Positions 1 to 8,322 of a stretch of DNA of 64,000 bases are shown piece after piece. Origin of the DNA: CAVPGP01 sp963704025 (GTDB lineage Bacteria > Actinomycetota > Thermoleophilia > Gaiellales > Gaiellaceae); NCBI GenBank assembly GCA_963704025.1, contig CAVPGP010000002.1, positions 930,001 to 994,000 of the forward strand. The letters run 5' to 3'. The notes under the pieces were generated by a model. That model had not been told where the DNA came from, did not search any database, and saw only the letters and a list, made by a program, of their open reading frames with translations. The stretch's first letter is position 1; the number at the start of each line of letters is the position of its first letter. The position numbers were made by a program, and so were the translations under genes.

Positions 1-82
1 CCGTCGGACATTGACACTTGAGGCCAATGAACTCGCGCTCCGCTGACAACCCCGCTCACGCCGGCAATCAACCACCTGCTCC

Positions 83-740
83 ATGACGCAAGCACCCGAG
101 ACCCATCCCAGCGTGACCGTCCACACGCCGGCGCGGCTCGCTCTCTACGACCTCTTCATCCTCGGCCTCTCGTGCAGTTTGGTCTGGAGATGCCCGAAGC
201 GGCACTTCCTCGACCTGTACGACCAGCACGTAAGCAGCCCCCATCTCGACATCGGCGTCGGCACCGGCTATTTCCTCGACCGCTGCCGCTTTTCGATCGA
301 ACACCCGCAGATCACCCTTCTCGACCCGAGCGATGCCTGCCTGCGCAAGGCGGCGAGGCGCTTGGAGCCTTACTCGCCGCGAGTCGTCAAGGCGAGCGCA
401 CTCGAGCCGCTCGAGCGCGGGGCCGTCCGGTTCGCCTCGGTCGCGCTGAACGGCGTCCTCCACTGCCTCCCGGCCACACCGAAGACGAAGGCGGCCGTCT
501 TCCACAATCTGAAGCCCTTTCTGGCGGACGACGGCGTCGTCTTCGGGAGCACGATTCTCGTGAGCGCGGTCGAGCATAGTCGGCTCGCACGCAAGGCGCC
601 TCGCCCATTACAACCGGGAGGGATTCTTCACGAACCTCGCCGACGACCTCGACGGGCTCGAGCTCGCACTGGCGGACAGCTTCGCCGAACGGCACATCGA
701 GGTCCGCGGATCGTTCGCGCTCTTCGCCGCCCACGCCTGA
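83..740 (+). pseudogene. SAM-dependent class I methyltransferase, copy 1, frame-broken
   Basis: The reading frame from the ATG at 83 matches the intact gene at 4452-5165 along its length. It carries a glycine-rich SAM-binding motif I (LDIGVGTGYFLDRC) near residues 53-66. Close to position 590 one extra base relative to the paralogue throws the frame. The remaining C-terminus (HYNREGFFTNLADDL...GSFALFAAHA) continues in the next frame to a TGA at 738-740. Similarity to copy 2 starts only about 20 bases before the start codon, so this looks like a gene duplication. The substrate is unknown. The break could be a true pseudogene or a sequencing error; the still high similarity after it favours a recent or artificial change. 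Confidence 0.75.
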
Positions 741-811
741 CACAGCGGATCCGGATGCGTCCGCCGCCCTCCGTCCCGGTGCCCCTCACGAGCAGGGCCG
801 CATCTGCGGAG

Positions 812-836
812 AAAAGGCCCCATTTCGGGGCCTTTC
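812..836 (+). terminator. Hairpin terminator after methyltransferase copy 1
   Basis: A perfect 9-bp stem (AAAGGCCCC at 813-821 with GGGGCCTTT at 827-835) closes a 5-base loop. Its A-rich left edge and T-rich right edge suit bidirectional use. It lies between the plus-strand methyltransferase and the convergent response regulator gene. Confidence 0.6.
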
Positions 837-840
837 GTAG

Positions 841-863
841 TAGCGGGGGCACGATATGGACCC
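841..863 (-). other. Fragment resembling the 3' end of the initiator tRNA gene
   Basis: These 23 bases match 19 of 23 positions of the acceptor and T-arm end of the tRNA-fMet gene at 5248-5270, including the first ten bases TAGCGGGGGC. The tRNA itself lies just after methyltransferase copy 2; this fragment lies just after copy 1. It is too short to be a tRNA. It could be the edge of the duplicated unit or an attachment-site remnant. Confidence 0.4.
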
Positions 864-869
864 ATTAGC

Positions 870-899
870 GACCGGTTGATTGAGGTCCAATCACTGGTC
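870..899. repeat. Imperfect inverted repeat downstream of the response regulator
   Basis: GACCGGTTGATTG and CAATCACTGGTC form an imperfect stem around a short loop just past the stop of the convergent response regulator gene. There is no T-run, so an ordinary terminator role is doubtful. Confidence 0.4.
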
Positions 900-912
900 A
901 AATGGGCGTGAG

Positions 913-1569
913 TTAGCCGCCTGGCTGCACAAGACCGGTTTCATACGCGAGCACCACTGCCTGGACGCGGTCGCGGAGCCCGAGCTTCGAGAGGATGTGC
1001 GTGACGTGCGTGCGCACCGTCGCCTCGCTTACGAAGAGCACGGCGGCGATTTCGGCGTTCGCGAGACCGCGCGCGATCAGCGTGAGCACCTCGAGCTCGC
1101 GTTCGGTCAGCTCGTCGAGCTCGGCGGACAGCCGCTCACCGGGACCCGGCCGACGGACGAAGTCCTCGATCAGGCGCCGGACGAGAGCAGGCGCGAGGAG
1201 CGCATCGCCTGCGGCCACAGTCCGCACGGCGCCGACCAGCTGGTCGCGAGGCGCGTCCTTGAGCAGGAATCCGCTAGCGCCCGCCTTCATCGCCTCGTAG
1301 ACGTACTCGTCGAGGTCGAACGTCGTCAGCATCAGGACGCGCGGCGCGTCGCCATCCTGAAGTAGACGCCGCGTCGCCTCGATGCCGTCGACGTCCGGCA
1401 TGCGGACGTCCATCAGCACCACGTCCGGCCGCAGCTCCCGCGCGATGGTCACGGCCTCGCCGCCGTCCGCCGCCTCGCCGACGACCTCGAGATCGTCCTG
1501 GCCTTCGAGGATCGCGCGGAAGCCCGCCCGCACGAGCGCCTGGTCGTCAGCGATGAGGACGCGGATCAC
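913..1569 (-). CDS. Two-component response regulator, NarL/LuxR family
   Basis: The 218-residue protein has an N-terminal receiver domain with acidic residues (IADDQ), the phospho-acceptor Asp54 in LMDVRMP, a Thr in LMLTTFD and Lys104 in FLLKDA. A C-terminal LuxR-type helix-turn-helix follows at about residues 150-210 (LTERELEVL, VSEATVRTHV). It overlaps the upstream histidine kinase gene by 4 bases, so the two are translationally coupled partners. The family controls transcription after phosphorylation by its kinase; the stimulus and targets are unknown. Neighbouring membrane protein genes are plausible targets, but that is inference. Confidence 0.93.
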   Translation of the reverse strand: MIRVLIADDQALVRAGFRAILEGQDDLEVVGEAADGGEAVTIARELRPDVVLMDVRMPDVDGIEATRRLLQDGDAPRVLMLTTFDLDEYVYEAMKAGASGFLLKDAPRDQLVGAVRTVAAGDALLAPALVRRLIEDFVRRPGPGERLSAELDELTERELEVLTLIARGLANAEIAAVLFVSEATVRTHVTHILSKLGLRDRVQAVVLAYETGLVQPGG

Positions 1570-2684
1570 GCCGTCCCGGCGGGGAGTCGCGCGCGCACGG
1601 TGAACCCACCGTCGTCGCGCCCGGTCTCGAGGGTGCCGCCGTACAGCCGCACTCGCTCGCGCATACCGGCGATGCCGTGGCCGCCCTGCGACCCGTTCGT
1701 GCTCCGTCGGCCGTCGTCGAGCACCTCGAGCTCGACGTCATCGGTGCGATAGCGAACGGTCACCCGCGCCCGCGCGGGCCCTGCATGCTTGAGGGTATTG
1801 GTCAGGGCCTCCTGCACGATTCGGTAGGCGGACAGGTCGACGCCGGCGGGAAGCGGGCGTGTCTGGCCCTCGATCGTGAGCTCGACCGGCAGGCCGACGC
1901 CGCGCATCTCCTCGACCAAGGCATGAAGCTGGGCGAGGCCGGGCTGCGGACCGAGCGCACGTTCGCCGTCGGCGCTGCGCAGGAGGCCGAGCATCCGCCG
2001 CAGCTCGGCGAGCGCCTGGCGCCCCGAGCTCGTGATCGAGACGAACGCTTCGCGTGCCCGCTCCGGATCTCGCTCGAGCAGCGACTCGCCCGCCTCGGCC
2101 TGCACGACCATGGTGGTGACGCTATGTGCAACGACGTCGTGGAGCTCGCGCGCCAAGCGCGCTCGCTCGTCGGCGATCGCGGCGCGCTCTCGCGCCGCCT
2201 GCTCGCGCGCGAGCGCCTCAAGCAGGAGGTTCTGGCGGCGCACGAATCTCCCCGCGCCCCAGGCACCGCCGATCAGCACCAAGGCGAACGCGGCGTCGCC
2301 GGCGCCGGCGGGGAGGACCAGCAGAATCGCGGCGACCAGACCCGCGGCCGCGCTCCATCGCTCGGAGTATGCGGCGACCGAGTAGGAGGCGACGAGGACC
2401 GCAATCACCGCCGAGAGCCCGTCCGGAGGTGTGGTCAAGAGCTCCTGCAGCGCTGCCGCGGCGAAGACGACCAACACGGTTGCCAGCGGCCACCTCCGGC
2501 GGAGCGCGAGCGGCAAGGTCATGGCCAGCGCCGTTGGGATGAGAACTGCCTTGTTGCCTTCGATCGGCCCGGTGGCGACGAAGCCACCCGGCCACCAGAT
2601 CTCGACCAGCGCGAGCAGAGCGAGCCCGACCGCAAGGGCGAGATCGCCCAGACGGGATGACTGCGGGATCCGGCGCCCGCTCAT
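1566..2684 (-). CDS. Sensor histidine kinase, HisKA_3/NarX-like
   Basis: The 372-residue protein begins with several hydrophobic segments (about residues 13-140). A dimerisation helix follows with the phospho-acceptor His182 in RLARELHDVVAHS. The ATP-binding domain shows an N-box (EALTNTLKHAG), an acidic LEVLDDGR motif and a glycine box (GHGIAGMRERV). This is the architecture of membrane kinases that pair with NarL-type regulators. It overlaps the regulator gene at 1566-1569. No extracytoplasmic sensor domain is apparent, so signals are probably sensed in or near the membrane. Confidence 0.92.
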   Translation of the reverse strand: MSGRRIPQSSRLGDLALAVGLALLALVEIWWPGGFVATGPIEGNKAVLIPTALAMTLPLALRRRWPLATVLVVFAAAALQELLTTPPDGLSAVIAVLVASYSVAAYSERWSAAAGLVAAILLVLPAGAGDAAFALVLIGGAWGAGRFVRRQNLLLEALAREQAARERAAIADERARLARELHDVVAHSVTTMVVQAEAGESLLERDPERAREAFVSITSSGRQALAELRRMLGLLRSADGERALGPQPGLAQLHALVEEMRGVGLPVELTIEGQTRPLPAGVDLSAYRIVQEALTNTLKHAGPARARVTVRYRTDDVELEVLDDGRRSTNGSQGGHGIAGMRERVRLYGGTLETGRDDGGFTVRARLPAGTA

Positions 2685-2856
2685 GCGACCAACGTAGCGC
2701 TGAGGAACCGTCGCCGCATCAGCGCCGCGGTTGATTTCGGCCGCACCAGGATCGTCCTTGGCGCTGAGCGCAAGGAGAGCCGCGGCCGATGTGCGTGCGC
2801 CGAGTGCGACATAGCCTCGCTCCTATGCAACGTGACCGCGAGGAGGAGAGAATTCG

Positions 2857-3558
2857 ATGAAACGCCTTTCGAGCACCATGAGCATGGAGCGCGGGGTGGC
2901 AGGCCTCTCGCTCATCGTTGCACCCGCCCTCCTACTGCTGGCCGACCTGGTCGATTCACGCGCGTCGGAGGAGACCGAGCTGGCGAAAGTCGCACCCGGC
3001 CCCGGGAGGAACGAGGCCTGGGCGATGATTGGGCTCCTCGCCGTCGTCCTGCTCGTCCCGGCGACGCTCGCGCTCGTGCGCCTGCTGCGCCCGGCACGGC
3101 CGCTGCTCGCTCGGCTCGGCGGCTCGCTGGCCATCATCGGCGTCGTCGGTCTCGCCGCCCAGCGCGGGCTCCATCTCGTTGTCGTCGAGAACCTGAGAAG
3201 CGGCGCCGACCGCGCCCAGATGCAGGCGGTCCTCGATCGCCTGGAGGGGAACACCGGCGTCGTAGTCGTCATTCTCGCGGCGATCGCCGGAACGTTCTTC
3301 GGTCAGTTGCTGCTGACCGTCGGCCTCTGGCGCGTGCGGATCGTTCCGATCTGGGTGCCTGCCCTCGTGGCGCTGGCGTTGCCCGTCGGCGCCCTGGCCA
3401 CTTCGCCGATCGCCTCCGATCCGATCTCAGTCCTCGCCCTCGGATGGGTCGGAGCCATCGTGCTCCGGATGCCGCAGGCCGAGTGGGACCGGCCGGACCG
3501 CTTCGTCCCCAAGGCCCGACCCGAGCATTCCGACCGGGTCGAGACGGTTTTGCCATGA
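2857..3558 (+). CDS. Multi-pass membrane protein, function unknown
   Basis: The 233-residue protein has about six hydrophobic segments, starting with GLSLIVAPALLLLADL and ending with two closely spaced helices before a short charged tail. The start is fixed by a strong GAGGAGGAG Shine-Dalgarno about 7 bases before the ATG. The stop overlaps the start of the next gene (ATGA at 3555-3558), so the pair is coupled. The 172-base gap to the divergent kinase gene should hold promoters for both directions. I do not recognise a named family and see no catalytic motif. Confidence 0.75.
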   Translation: MKRLSSTMSMERGVAGLSLIVAPALLLLADLVDSRASEETELAKVAPGPGRNEAWAMIGLLAVVLLVPATLALVRLLRPARPLLARLGGSLAIIGVVGLAAQRGLHLVVVENLRSGADRAQMQAVLDRLEGNTGVVVVILAAIAGTFFGQLLLTVGLWRVRIVPIWVPALVALALPVGALATSPIASDPISVLALGWVGAIVLRMPQAEWDRPDRFVPKARPEHSDRVETVLP

Positions 3559-4471
3559 CGGCAAGAAACCCGCCGACCGGCCTCGAGTCGACGAACGCGT
3601 CGTCGCGAGCGGGCTGGGTGCTTCTCGGTCTTTCGGTCGTGTTCATCGCCGCCGCCGCGTTCCTTGTCCGCGGTGCGCCGACCGACATCCCGGGGCTGGA
3701 GGTGGCCACGGCGGAGGACGTGGTCGACGCCTCCCTCGACCTGGCGTTTGCGCTCGTCGGCGCGCTCATCCTCGTGCGGCAGCCGGGAAACCTGTTCGGG
3801 TGGGCCTTCTGCCTTGTCGCTCTGTGCTTCGAGGCGAGCCTGTTCGCTGGCGCCTACAGCACATACGGCACGTTCACGCATCCCGGCTCGCTCCCGGCTC
3901 CACAGTTGCTGTCGCTCGTGAGCGACATCCTGCTCGTGCCGCTGCTTCGTCCTCGGCCTCACGTTCGTGCCGCTGCTCTTCCCGACGGGTCGCCCGCCGA
4001 CGAGGCGCTGGTGGATCGTCGGTGCCGCCGCGGGTGCGTCGCTCGTGCTCGCGACCATCTCGATGGCGATCCGCCCGGGCCCAGTCGACGAGGACGTTCC
4101 GTCTTCCGGAGCAAATCCGCTCGGGATTCGCAGGCGCAGGCGGCGTGGCGGACACGCTCGAGGTCGTCGCGCTCCTTCTGTTCTTCCTCGCCGCCGTCGG
4201 GTCGCTCGCGTCGCTGGTCGTCCGCACCCGCCGCTCGCACGGCGACGAGCGCAAGCAGCTGACGATGTTCCTCGTCGGCGTGGCCGTGGTGTTCGCAGTG
4301 TTCTTCGTCCCCGACGAGCCACTCGGCCTCGACGGCCAGGCGGCGCAGATTGCCCTCGCCGTCGTCGGGATCCTCGCGCTGCCGATCGCGGTCGCACTCG
4401 CACTCCTCCGCCCCGGCAGGGACTCCGGTCCGACGACACCGCTCGAGGCGCATGAGCATGCGCTTCGATGA
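3555..4471 (+). pseudogene. Membrane sensor-like protein, broken by two frameshifts
   Basis: Three successive frames together make one continuous membrane protein. Frame 1 runs from the ATG at 3555 to about 3945. After an apparent extra C at 3945, frame 2 carries FVLGLTFVPLLFPTGRPP to about 4129. After an extra C at 4129, frame 3 carries AGAGGVADTLEVV to the TGA at 4469-4471. The LFPTGRPPTRRW, NPLGI and GDERKQL motifs are typical of the membrane module found before some actinobacterial histidine kinases, but no kinase domain follows. Both breaks are +1, which suggests sequence error or recent decay. Confidence 0.7.
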
Positions 4472-5165
4472 CCACGCTGCCCAGGCGGGCAGCGAACCAC
4501 TCGGCTCCGTGACGCCGGCGCTCGAGACCCATCCGAGCGTCGCGGTCTACACGCCGGCACGGCTCGCTCTCTACGACCTGTTCATCCTCGGCGTCTCGTG
4601 CAGCCTCGTCTGGAGGTGCCCTAAGCGGCACTTCCTCGACCTCTACGACCGACACGTCGGCAGCCCTCATCTCGACATCGGCGTCGGCACCGGCTTTTTC
4701 CTCGACCGCTGCCGCTTCCCAGTGGAACGGCCGCAGATCACGCTTCTCGACCCGAGCGACGCTTGCCTGAGCAAGGCGACGAGGCGCCTCGAGCGTTACT
4801 CGCCGCGAGTCGTCAAGGCGAGCGCACTCGACCCGTTCGAGCTCGGGGCCGACCGGTTCGCCTCGGTCGCGCTGAACGGGGTCCTCCATTGCCTCCCGAC
4901 TACACCGGAGGCAAAGGCGTCCGTCTTCCGTAATCTGAAACCACTTCTCGAGGACGGTGGCGTCGTCTTCGGGAGCACGATTCTCGGGACCGGCGTAGAG
5001 CATGGCCGAATCGCGCAAAGGGTGCTGACCCTCTACAACCGGGAGCGACTGTTCACCAATCTCGCGGACGACCTCGGCGGCCTTGAACGCGCACTGGCAC
5101 ACACTTTCGCCGACCAGCACATCGAGGTTCGCGGATCGTTCGCGCTCTTCGCCGCCCATGCCTGA
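4452..5165 (+). CDS. SAM-dependent class I methyltransferase, copy 2
   Basis: This is an intact 237-residue version of the copy at 83-740. Motif I is LDIGVGTGFFLDRC, followed by the acidic motif LLDPSDACL. The rest fits a small Rossmann-fold methyltransferase; the substrate is not evident. The ATG at 4452 has a weak GAGG ribosome site and overlaps the upstream frame-broken gene. The GTG at 4509 is the position equivalent to the start of copy 1 and is an equally possible start. A hairpin and the convergent initiator tRNA follow. Confidence 0.85.
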   Translation: MSMRFDDHAAQAGSEPLGSVTPALETHPSVAVYTPARLALYDLFILGVSCSLVWRCPKRHFLDLYDRHVGSPHLDIGVGTGFFLDRCRFPVERPQITLLDPSDACLSKATRRLERYSPRVVKASALDPFELGADRFASVALNGVLHCLPTTPEAKASVFRNLKPLLEDGGVVFGSTILGTGVEHGRIAQRVLTLYNRERLFTNLADDLGGLERALAHTFADQHIEVRGSFALFAAHA

Positions 5166-5211
5166 TGCAGCCGTCGCGGGTCCATAGCGTCCTCCCAACA
5201 AGTCCGAAAGA

Positions 5212-5235
5212 AAGCCCCCGCGTGAGCAGGGGCTT
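5212..5235. terminator. Bidirectional hairpin between methyltransferase and tRNA-fMet
   Basis: AAGCCCC at 5212-5218 pairs with GGGGCTT at 5229-5235 around a 10-base loop. It sits between the plus-strand methyltransferase stop and the 3' end of the minus-strand tRNA, so it could end both transcripts. Confidence 0.55.
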
Positions 5236-5247
5236 ATCGAGAACTCA

Positions 5248-5321
5248 TAGCGGGGGCGGGATTTGAACCCGCGACCTCCGGGTTATGAGCCCGGCGAGCT
5301 ACCTGACTGCTCCACCCCGCG
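5248..5321 (-). tRNA. Initiator tRNA-fMet (CAT)
   Basis: The 74-base minus-strand cloverleaf has anticodon loop CTCATAA between CCGGG and CCCGG. The three consecutive G-C pairs in the anticodon stem and the unpaired first acceptor position (C1 opposite T72) are hallmarks of the initiator tRNA. The T-arm is GCGGG-TTCAAAT-CCCGC. The CCA tail is not encoded. Confidence 0.95.
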
Positions 5322-5343
5322 TCGCGGTCGGGATTTTAGCACT

Positions 5344-5826
5344 TCAGGTCTTGTCGGGCTCGGTCTGAGACGGCTCCGTCTGGAAGCCGATCCGGCGGTG
5401 GCTGCCGTCGCAGAACGGCTTGTTCTGGGAGGCGCCGCAGCGACAGAGGGCGAGGCGCGTGTCCTCGCGGATCAGGTTGCCGTCCGCATCCTCGATCCGG
5501 GTTCGCCCGTGGACGAACAGTGGGCCGTTCGGGCGTGCGACGACGACAGGCTCCGCGGGCGCCTCTTCCTGCGGGCCGCCGTCGAGGCGACGGAAATGGA
5601 GGGCTCCCGTCGGGCAGAGTGCGACGGTCTCCGCGATCCGGTCGGCGTCGGCCGCCTCGACATGGATCCAGGGGCGCCCCTGTGCGTCGAAGACCTCGGG
5701 CAGCGCATGCACGCACCGCTGCGTGTGGATGCACAGCCGCGGCTCCCACTCGACTTCGATCCGGTCGTCCCCGTAGACCCGGGCTACGCCGCGGCGCCGG
5801 CGCTCCGCGGCAAGCTCGTCGCTCAT
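5344..5826 (-). CDS. Fer4_19 plus CDGSH iron-sulfur protein
   Basis: The 160-residue protein joins two small iron-sulfur modules. The N-terminal half resembles the divergent Fer4_19 domain with Cys32, Cys38 and Cys71 (LCIHTQRC, ALCPTGAL). The C-terminal half has the CDGSH signature CRCGASQNKPFCDGSH, giving Cys128, Cys130, Cys139 and His143, the 3Cys-1His set that holds a 2Fe-2S cluster. No enzyme domain is present, so electron transfer or cluster sensing is the likely role. It is minus-strand with the GNAT gene immediately upstream and may be cotranscribed with it. Confidence 0.88.
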   Translation of the reverse strand: MSDELAAERRRRGVARVYGDDRIEVEWEPRLCIHTQRCVHALPEVFDAQGRPWIHVEAADADRIAETVALCPTGALHFRRLDGGPQEEAPAEPVVVARPNGPLFVHGRTRIEDADGNLIREDTRLALCRCGASQNKPFCDGSHRRIGFQTEPSQTEPDKT

Positions 5827-5848
5827 CGGCCAACCTCCGGTTGGACGC

Positions 5849-6127
5849 TCACGCCGCCGCCTCCGGGTGCCGGCGGAGGTAGTCCCGCACGAACGGGCAG
5901 AACGGGACGACGCGTAGCCCTCGCCGGCGCAGGTCGTCGAGCGCGCCCGCGACCAGCATGCTGCCGAGGCCCTGTCCCTCGTACGCCGGGTCGACGTCCG
6001 TGTGGACGAGCACCACGGCGTCCGGCTCGAAGCGGTAGCGGATGAACCCGAGCACCTCGTCGCCCCGCTTCAGCTCGTAGCGGAGCTCCGCAGGATTGTC
6101 GCTGACCGAGAGTGTCGAGGTGTCCAT
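5849..6127 (-). CDS. Small GNAT-like N-acetyltransferase, YjdJ type
   Basis: The 92-residue protein matches the short YjdJ-type GCN5 fold. It has HTDVDPAYEGQGLGSML, which carries the acetyl-CoA-binding Q/RxxGxG-like loop, followed by LRVVPFCPFVRDYLRRHPE. Proteins of this group lack the longer N-terminus of typical GNAT enzymes, and their substrates are mostly unknown. It is divergent from the MFS gene with only about 35 bases between starts, so promoters must overlap. Confidence 0.85.
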   Translation of the reverse strand: MDTSTLSVSDNPAELRYELKRGDEVLGFIRYRFEPDAVVLVHTDVDPAYEGQGLGSMLVAGALDDLRRRGLRVVPFCPFVRDYLRRHPEAAA

Positions 6128-6162
6128 CGCCTCAGCCTAGTCACCGCGGATACCGTGGCGCG

Positions 6163-7410
6163 GTGACGTTCCTGCCCCCCGTCCTCCGGCTGCGCGACTA
6201 TCGCCTGCTCTGGACGGCGATGGTCGCCACGGGCTTCGCCGCCCAGATGACCGCGGTGGCGATCGGCTGGCAGGTCTACGCGATCAGGCACAACCCGTTC
6301 GACCTCGGTCTGATCGGGCTCGCCGAGTTCGTGCCGCTGCCCCTCCTGGCGCTGCCGGCGGGGCAGCTCGCCGACCGACTCTCACGCCGCCGGGTGTTCG
6401 CGGTGTCGATCGTGCTGGAGGTCGGCGTCGCCGCGCTGCTCCTCGTCGTCACCCGCGCCGGTGCGAACCAGCTCTGGCCCTTCCTCGCGCTCGCCGTCGC
6501 AATCGGCGTTGCGTCGGCGATCGGCTCACCGGCGGCGCGCGCCCTGCCGGTGGCGCTCGTGCCGACGGAGCTGCTGGCGACGGCCATGGCCGTGCGCTCG
6601 ATGGGAGGGCAGGCGGCCGTGATCGTCGGACCGGCACTCGGCGGCATCCTGTTCGCCATCCGGCCGGAGCTCGTCTACATCGTCGCCGTCGCCGTGCTGA
6701 TGGTCGGGCTCGTCGCCGCGGTCGCGATCCGCGCCGAGGGAGCCGTCGAGCGCGCCCACGCCGCTGAGCCGCCGCCGCGCCTCGAGAGCCTGCTGGCGGG
6801 AATCCGGTTCGTGCGGCGTACGCCGGTCCTGCTCGGCGCGATCACGCTCGACCTGTTCGCCGTGCTCTTCGGCGGAGCCGTCGCCCTCCTGCCCGTCTTC
6901 GCGGTCTCGGTGCTGCACGTCGGCCCGACGGGGCTCGGGATCCTCCGCAGCGCGCCCGCGGTGGGTGCGCTGATCGCGGGGGCGATGCTCGCGCGGCGGC
7001 CGCTGCAGGGGCATGCGGGGCGAACGCTGCTGATCGTCGTCGGCGTCTTCGGCGCCTCGATGGTCGTGTTCGGTCTCTCGCGTGCGTTCCTCCTCTCTGC
7101 CGTCGCGCTCGCGGTGAGCGGCTTCGCCGACATGATCTCCATGAACATCCGCTCGACGACGGTGGCCCTGGCGACCCCCGACGCGCTCCGCGGCCGGGTG
7201 AACGCCGTCGAGATGGTCTTCATCAGCGCCTCGAACGAGCTGGGCGCGTTCGAGTCGGGGCTCGCCGCGTCGCTGATCGGCGCCGTGCCCGCAGTGGTGC
7301 TCGGGGGGATGGCGACGATCGCGCTCGCGGCCGTCTGGTTCAAGGTGTTCCCGGCGCTCGCCAGCATCGACCGGCTCGAGGAGCTGCGGCCCGCCACCGA
7401 GACGGGCTAG
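6163..7410 (+). CDS. MFS transporter, EntS-like exporter family
   Basis: The 415-residue protein has about twelve hydrophobic segments and the MFS loop motif GQLADRLSRRRVF between helices 2 and 3. The N-terminus (LPPVLRLRDYRLLWTAMVATGFA) is characteristic of the MFS_3/EntS exporter group. I chose the GTG at 6163, because it begins just before LRDYRLLW as in the family; earlier in-frame codons would extend into the divergent gene. The substrate is unknown. Its stop lies inside a short tandem repeat. Confidence 0.9.
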   Translation: MTFLPPVLRLRDYRLLWTAMVATGFAAQMTAVAIGWQVYAIRHNPFDLGLIGLAEFVPLPLLALPAGQLADRLSRRRVFAVSIVLEVGVAALLLVVTRAGANQLWPFLALAVAIGVASAIGSPAARALPVALVPTELLATAMAVRSMGGQAAVIVGPALGGILFAIRPELVYIVAVAVLMVGLVAAVAIRAEGAVERAHAAEPPPRLESLLAGIRFVRRTPVLLGAITLDLFAVLFGGAVALLPVFAVSVLHVGPTGLGILRSAPAVGALIAGAMLARRPLQGHAGRTLLIVVGVFGASMVVFGLSRAFLLSAVALAVSGFADMISMNIRSTTVALATPDALRGRVNAVEMVFISASNELGAFESGLAASLIGAVPAVVLGGMATIALAAVWFKVFPALASIDRLEELRPATETG

Positions 7411-7436
7411 TGGACGGGCTCGTGGACAGGCTAGCG
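7401..7436. repeat. Three 12-nt tandem units spanning the MFS stop codon
   Basis: Units GACGGGCTAGTG, GACGGGCTCGTG and GACAGGCTAGCG follow one another without gaps. The MFS stop TAG is inside the first unit. The remaining stretch to 7576 contains no gene I can support. Confidence 0.7.
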
Positions 7437-7576
7437 GCCCGGGCCGATGCGGCCGCGAGCGAGAGCCGCACCGCCGCGCCAGGGCGTTAACCCCGCATTA
7501 GGCGACGCTTAAGCGCGTCTTCGCACCGTCTCCACAGAGGCCGTACGAGCGGCCCGAGCGAAGAAAGGGAGACACC

Positions 7577-8149
7577 ATGATCCACGCAGGGGACGCCTTC
7601 GAGAACCCGATCACCGGCGAGCGGCTCGTCTTTCGAGAGACATCGCGCGAGACCGGCGGCGAGGCGGTCGTGATCGAGACCTACGTCCAACCCAACGGCT
7701 TCGTCGCCGCCGCCCACGTCCATCCGTCCCAGGAGGAGCGCTTCGAGATCCTCCGCGGGAGCGTCGGCTTCAAGCTGGGCCGCGAGCGGCTGGTCGCCGG
7801 CCCCGGTCAGCGGATCACCGTACCGGCCGGGACGGCGCACCGCTTCTGGAACGCAGGCGACGACGTGGCGTACTTCGTGTGCGAGATCCGGCCCGCTCTG
7901 CAGTTCGAGTCCCTGATCGAGACGATGTTCGCCCTCGCGACCGACGGCAAGACGAACCGGAAGGGGATGCCGAACCCGCTTCGGCTGGCCGTGATCGCCA
8001 AGGCACACTTCGACACCGTGCGCCTTCCGTTTCCGCCGGCGTTCCTCCAGCGAATCGGCCTGGCGCTCGGCGCGCCGCTCGGGCGCGCGTGCGGATACCG
8101 CCCGGTCTACGTCCCGAGGGTGCCCGAGGCAGCGCCTGCGACGTCGTGA
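7577..8149 (+). CDS. Cupin domain protein
   Basis: The 190-residue protein starts after a clear GAAAGGGAG ribosome site. A cupin_2 barrel occupies about residues 10-115, with the metal-ligand motif HVHPSQEERFEILRG and the second motif GTAHRFWN. The C-terminal 70 residues are helical (FALATDGKTNRKG onward) and resemble cupin proteins of unknown function from soil actinobacteria. A metal-binding role in a small-molecule pathway is possible. No partner enzyme lies beside it. Confidence 0.85.
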   Translation: MIHAGDAFENPITGERLVFRETSRETGGEAVVIETYVQPNGFVAAAHVHPSQEERFEILRGSVGFKLGRERLVAGPGQRITVPAGTAHRFWNAGDDVAYFVCEIRPALQFESLIETMFALATDGKTNRKGMPNPLRLAVIAKAHFDTVRLPFPPAFLQRIGLALGAPLGRACGYRPVYVPRVPEAAPATS

Positions 8150-8322
8150 GCTTGCGGTTGCGCGGCCTCGTCGCCGTCCTCGTGCTCCTTGCCCTCGCGC
8201 TGGCGCTGATCGGCCTCTGCATCGATCTCGCCGGGGCGCTGAGAGCGGCGCCGCGCCGTCTCCTCGAACGGGGGCGGCGCCGGCGCCGCTCGGCAGATGC
8301 GACCGCTATGCCGACGACGTAG
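8146..8322 (+). CDS. Small single-pass membrane protein, hypothetical
   Basis: A 58-residue frame starts with GTG overlapping the cupin stop (GTGA). It has one hydrophobic helix (LVAVLVLLALALALIGL) and an arginine-rich tail. The tail overlaps the convergent PAP2 gene by 17 bases. Coupling to the cupin gene supports it as real, but no family is recognisable. Confidence 0.45.
   Translation: MSLRLRGLVAVLVLLALALALIGLCIDLAGALRAAPRRLLERGRRRRRSADATAMPTT

Noticed and set aside
841..863. Calling a second initiator tRNA here
   Set aside because: Only the acceptor and T-arm end is similar; no D-arm or anticodon arm is present.
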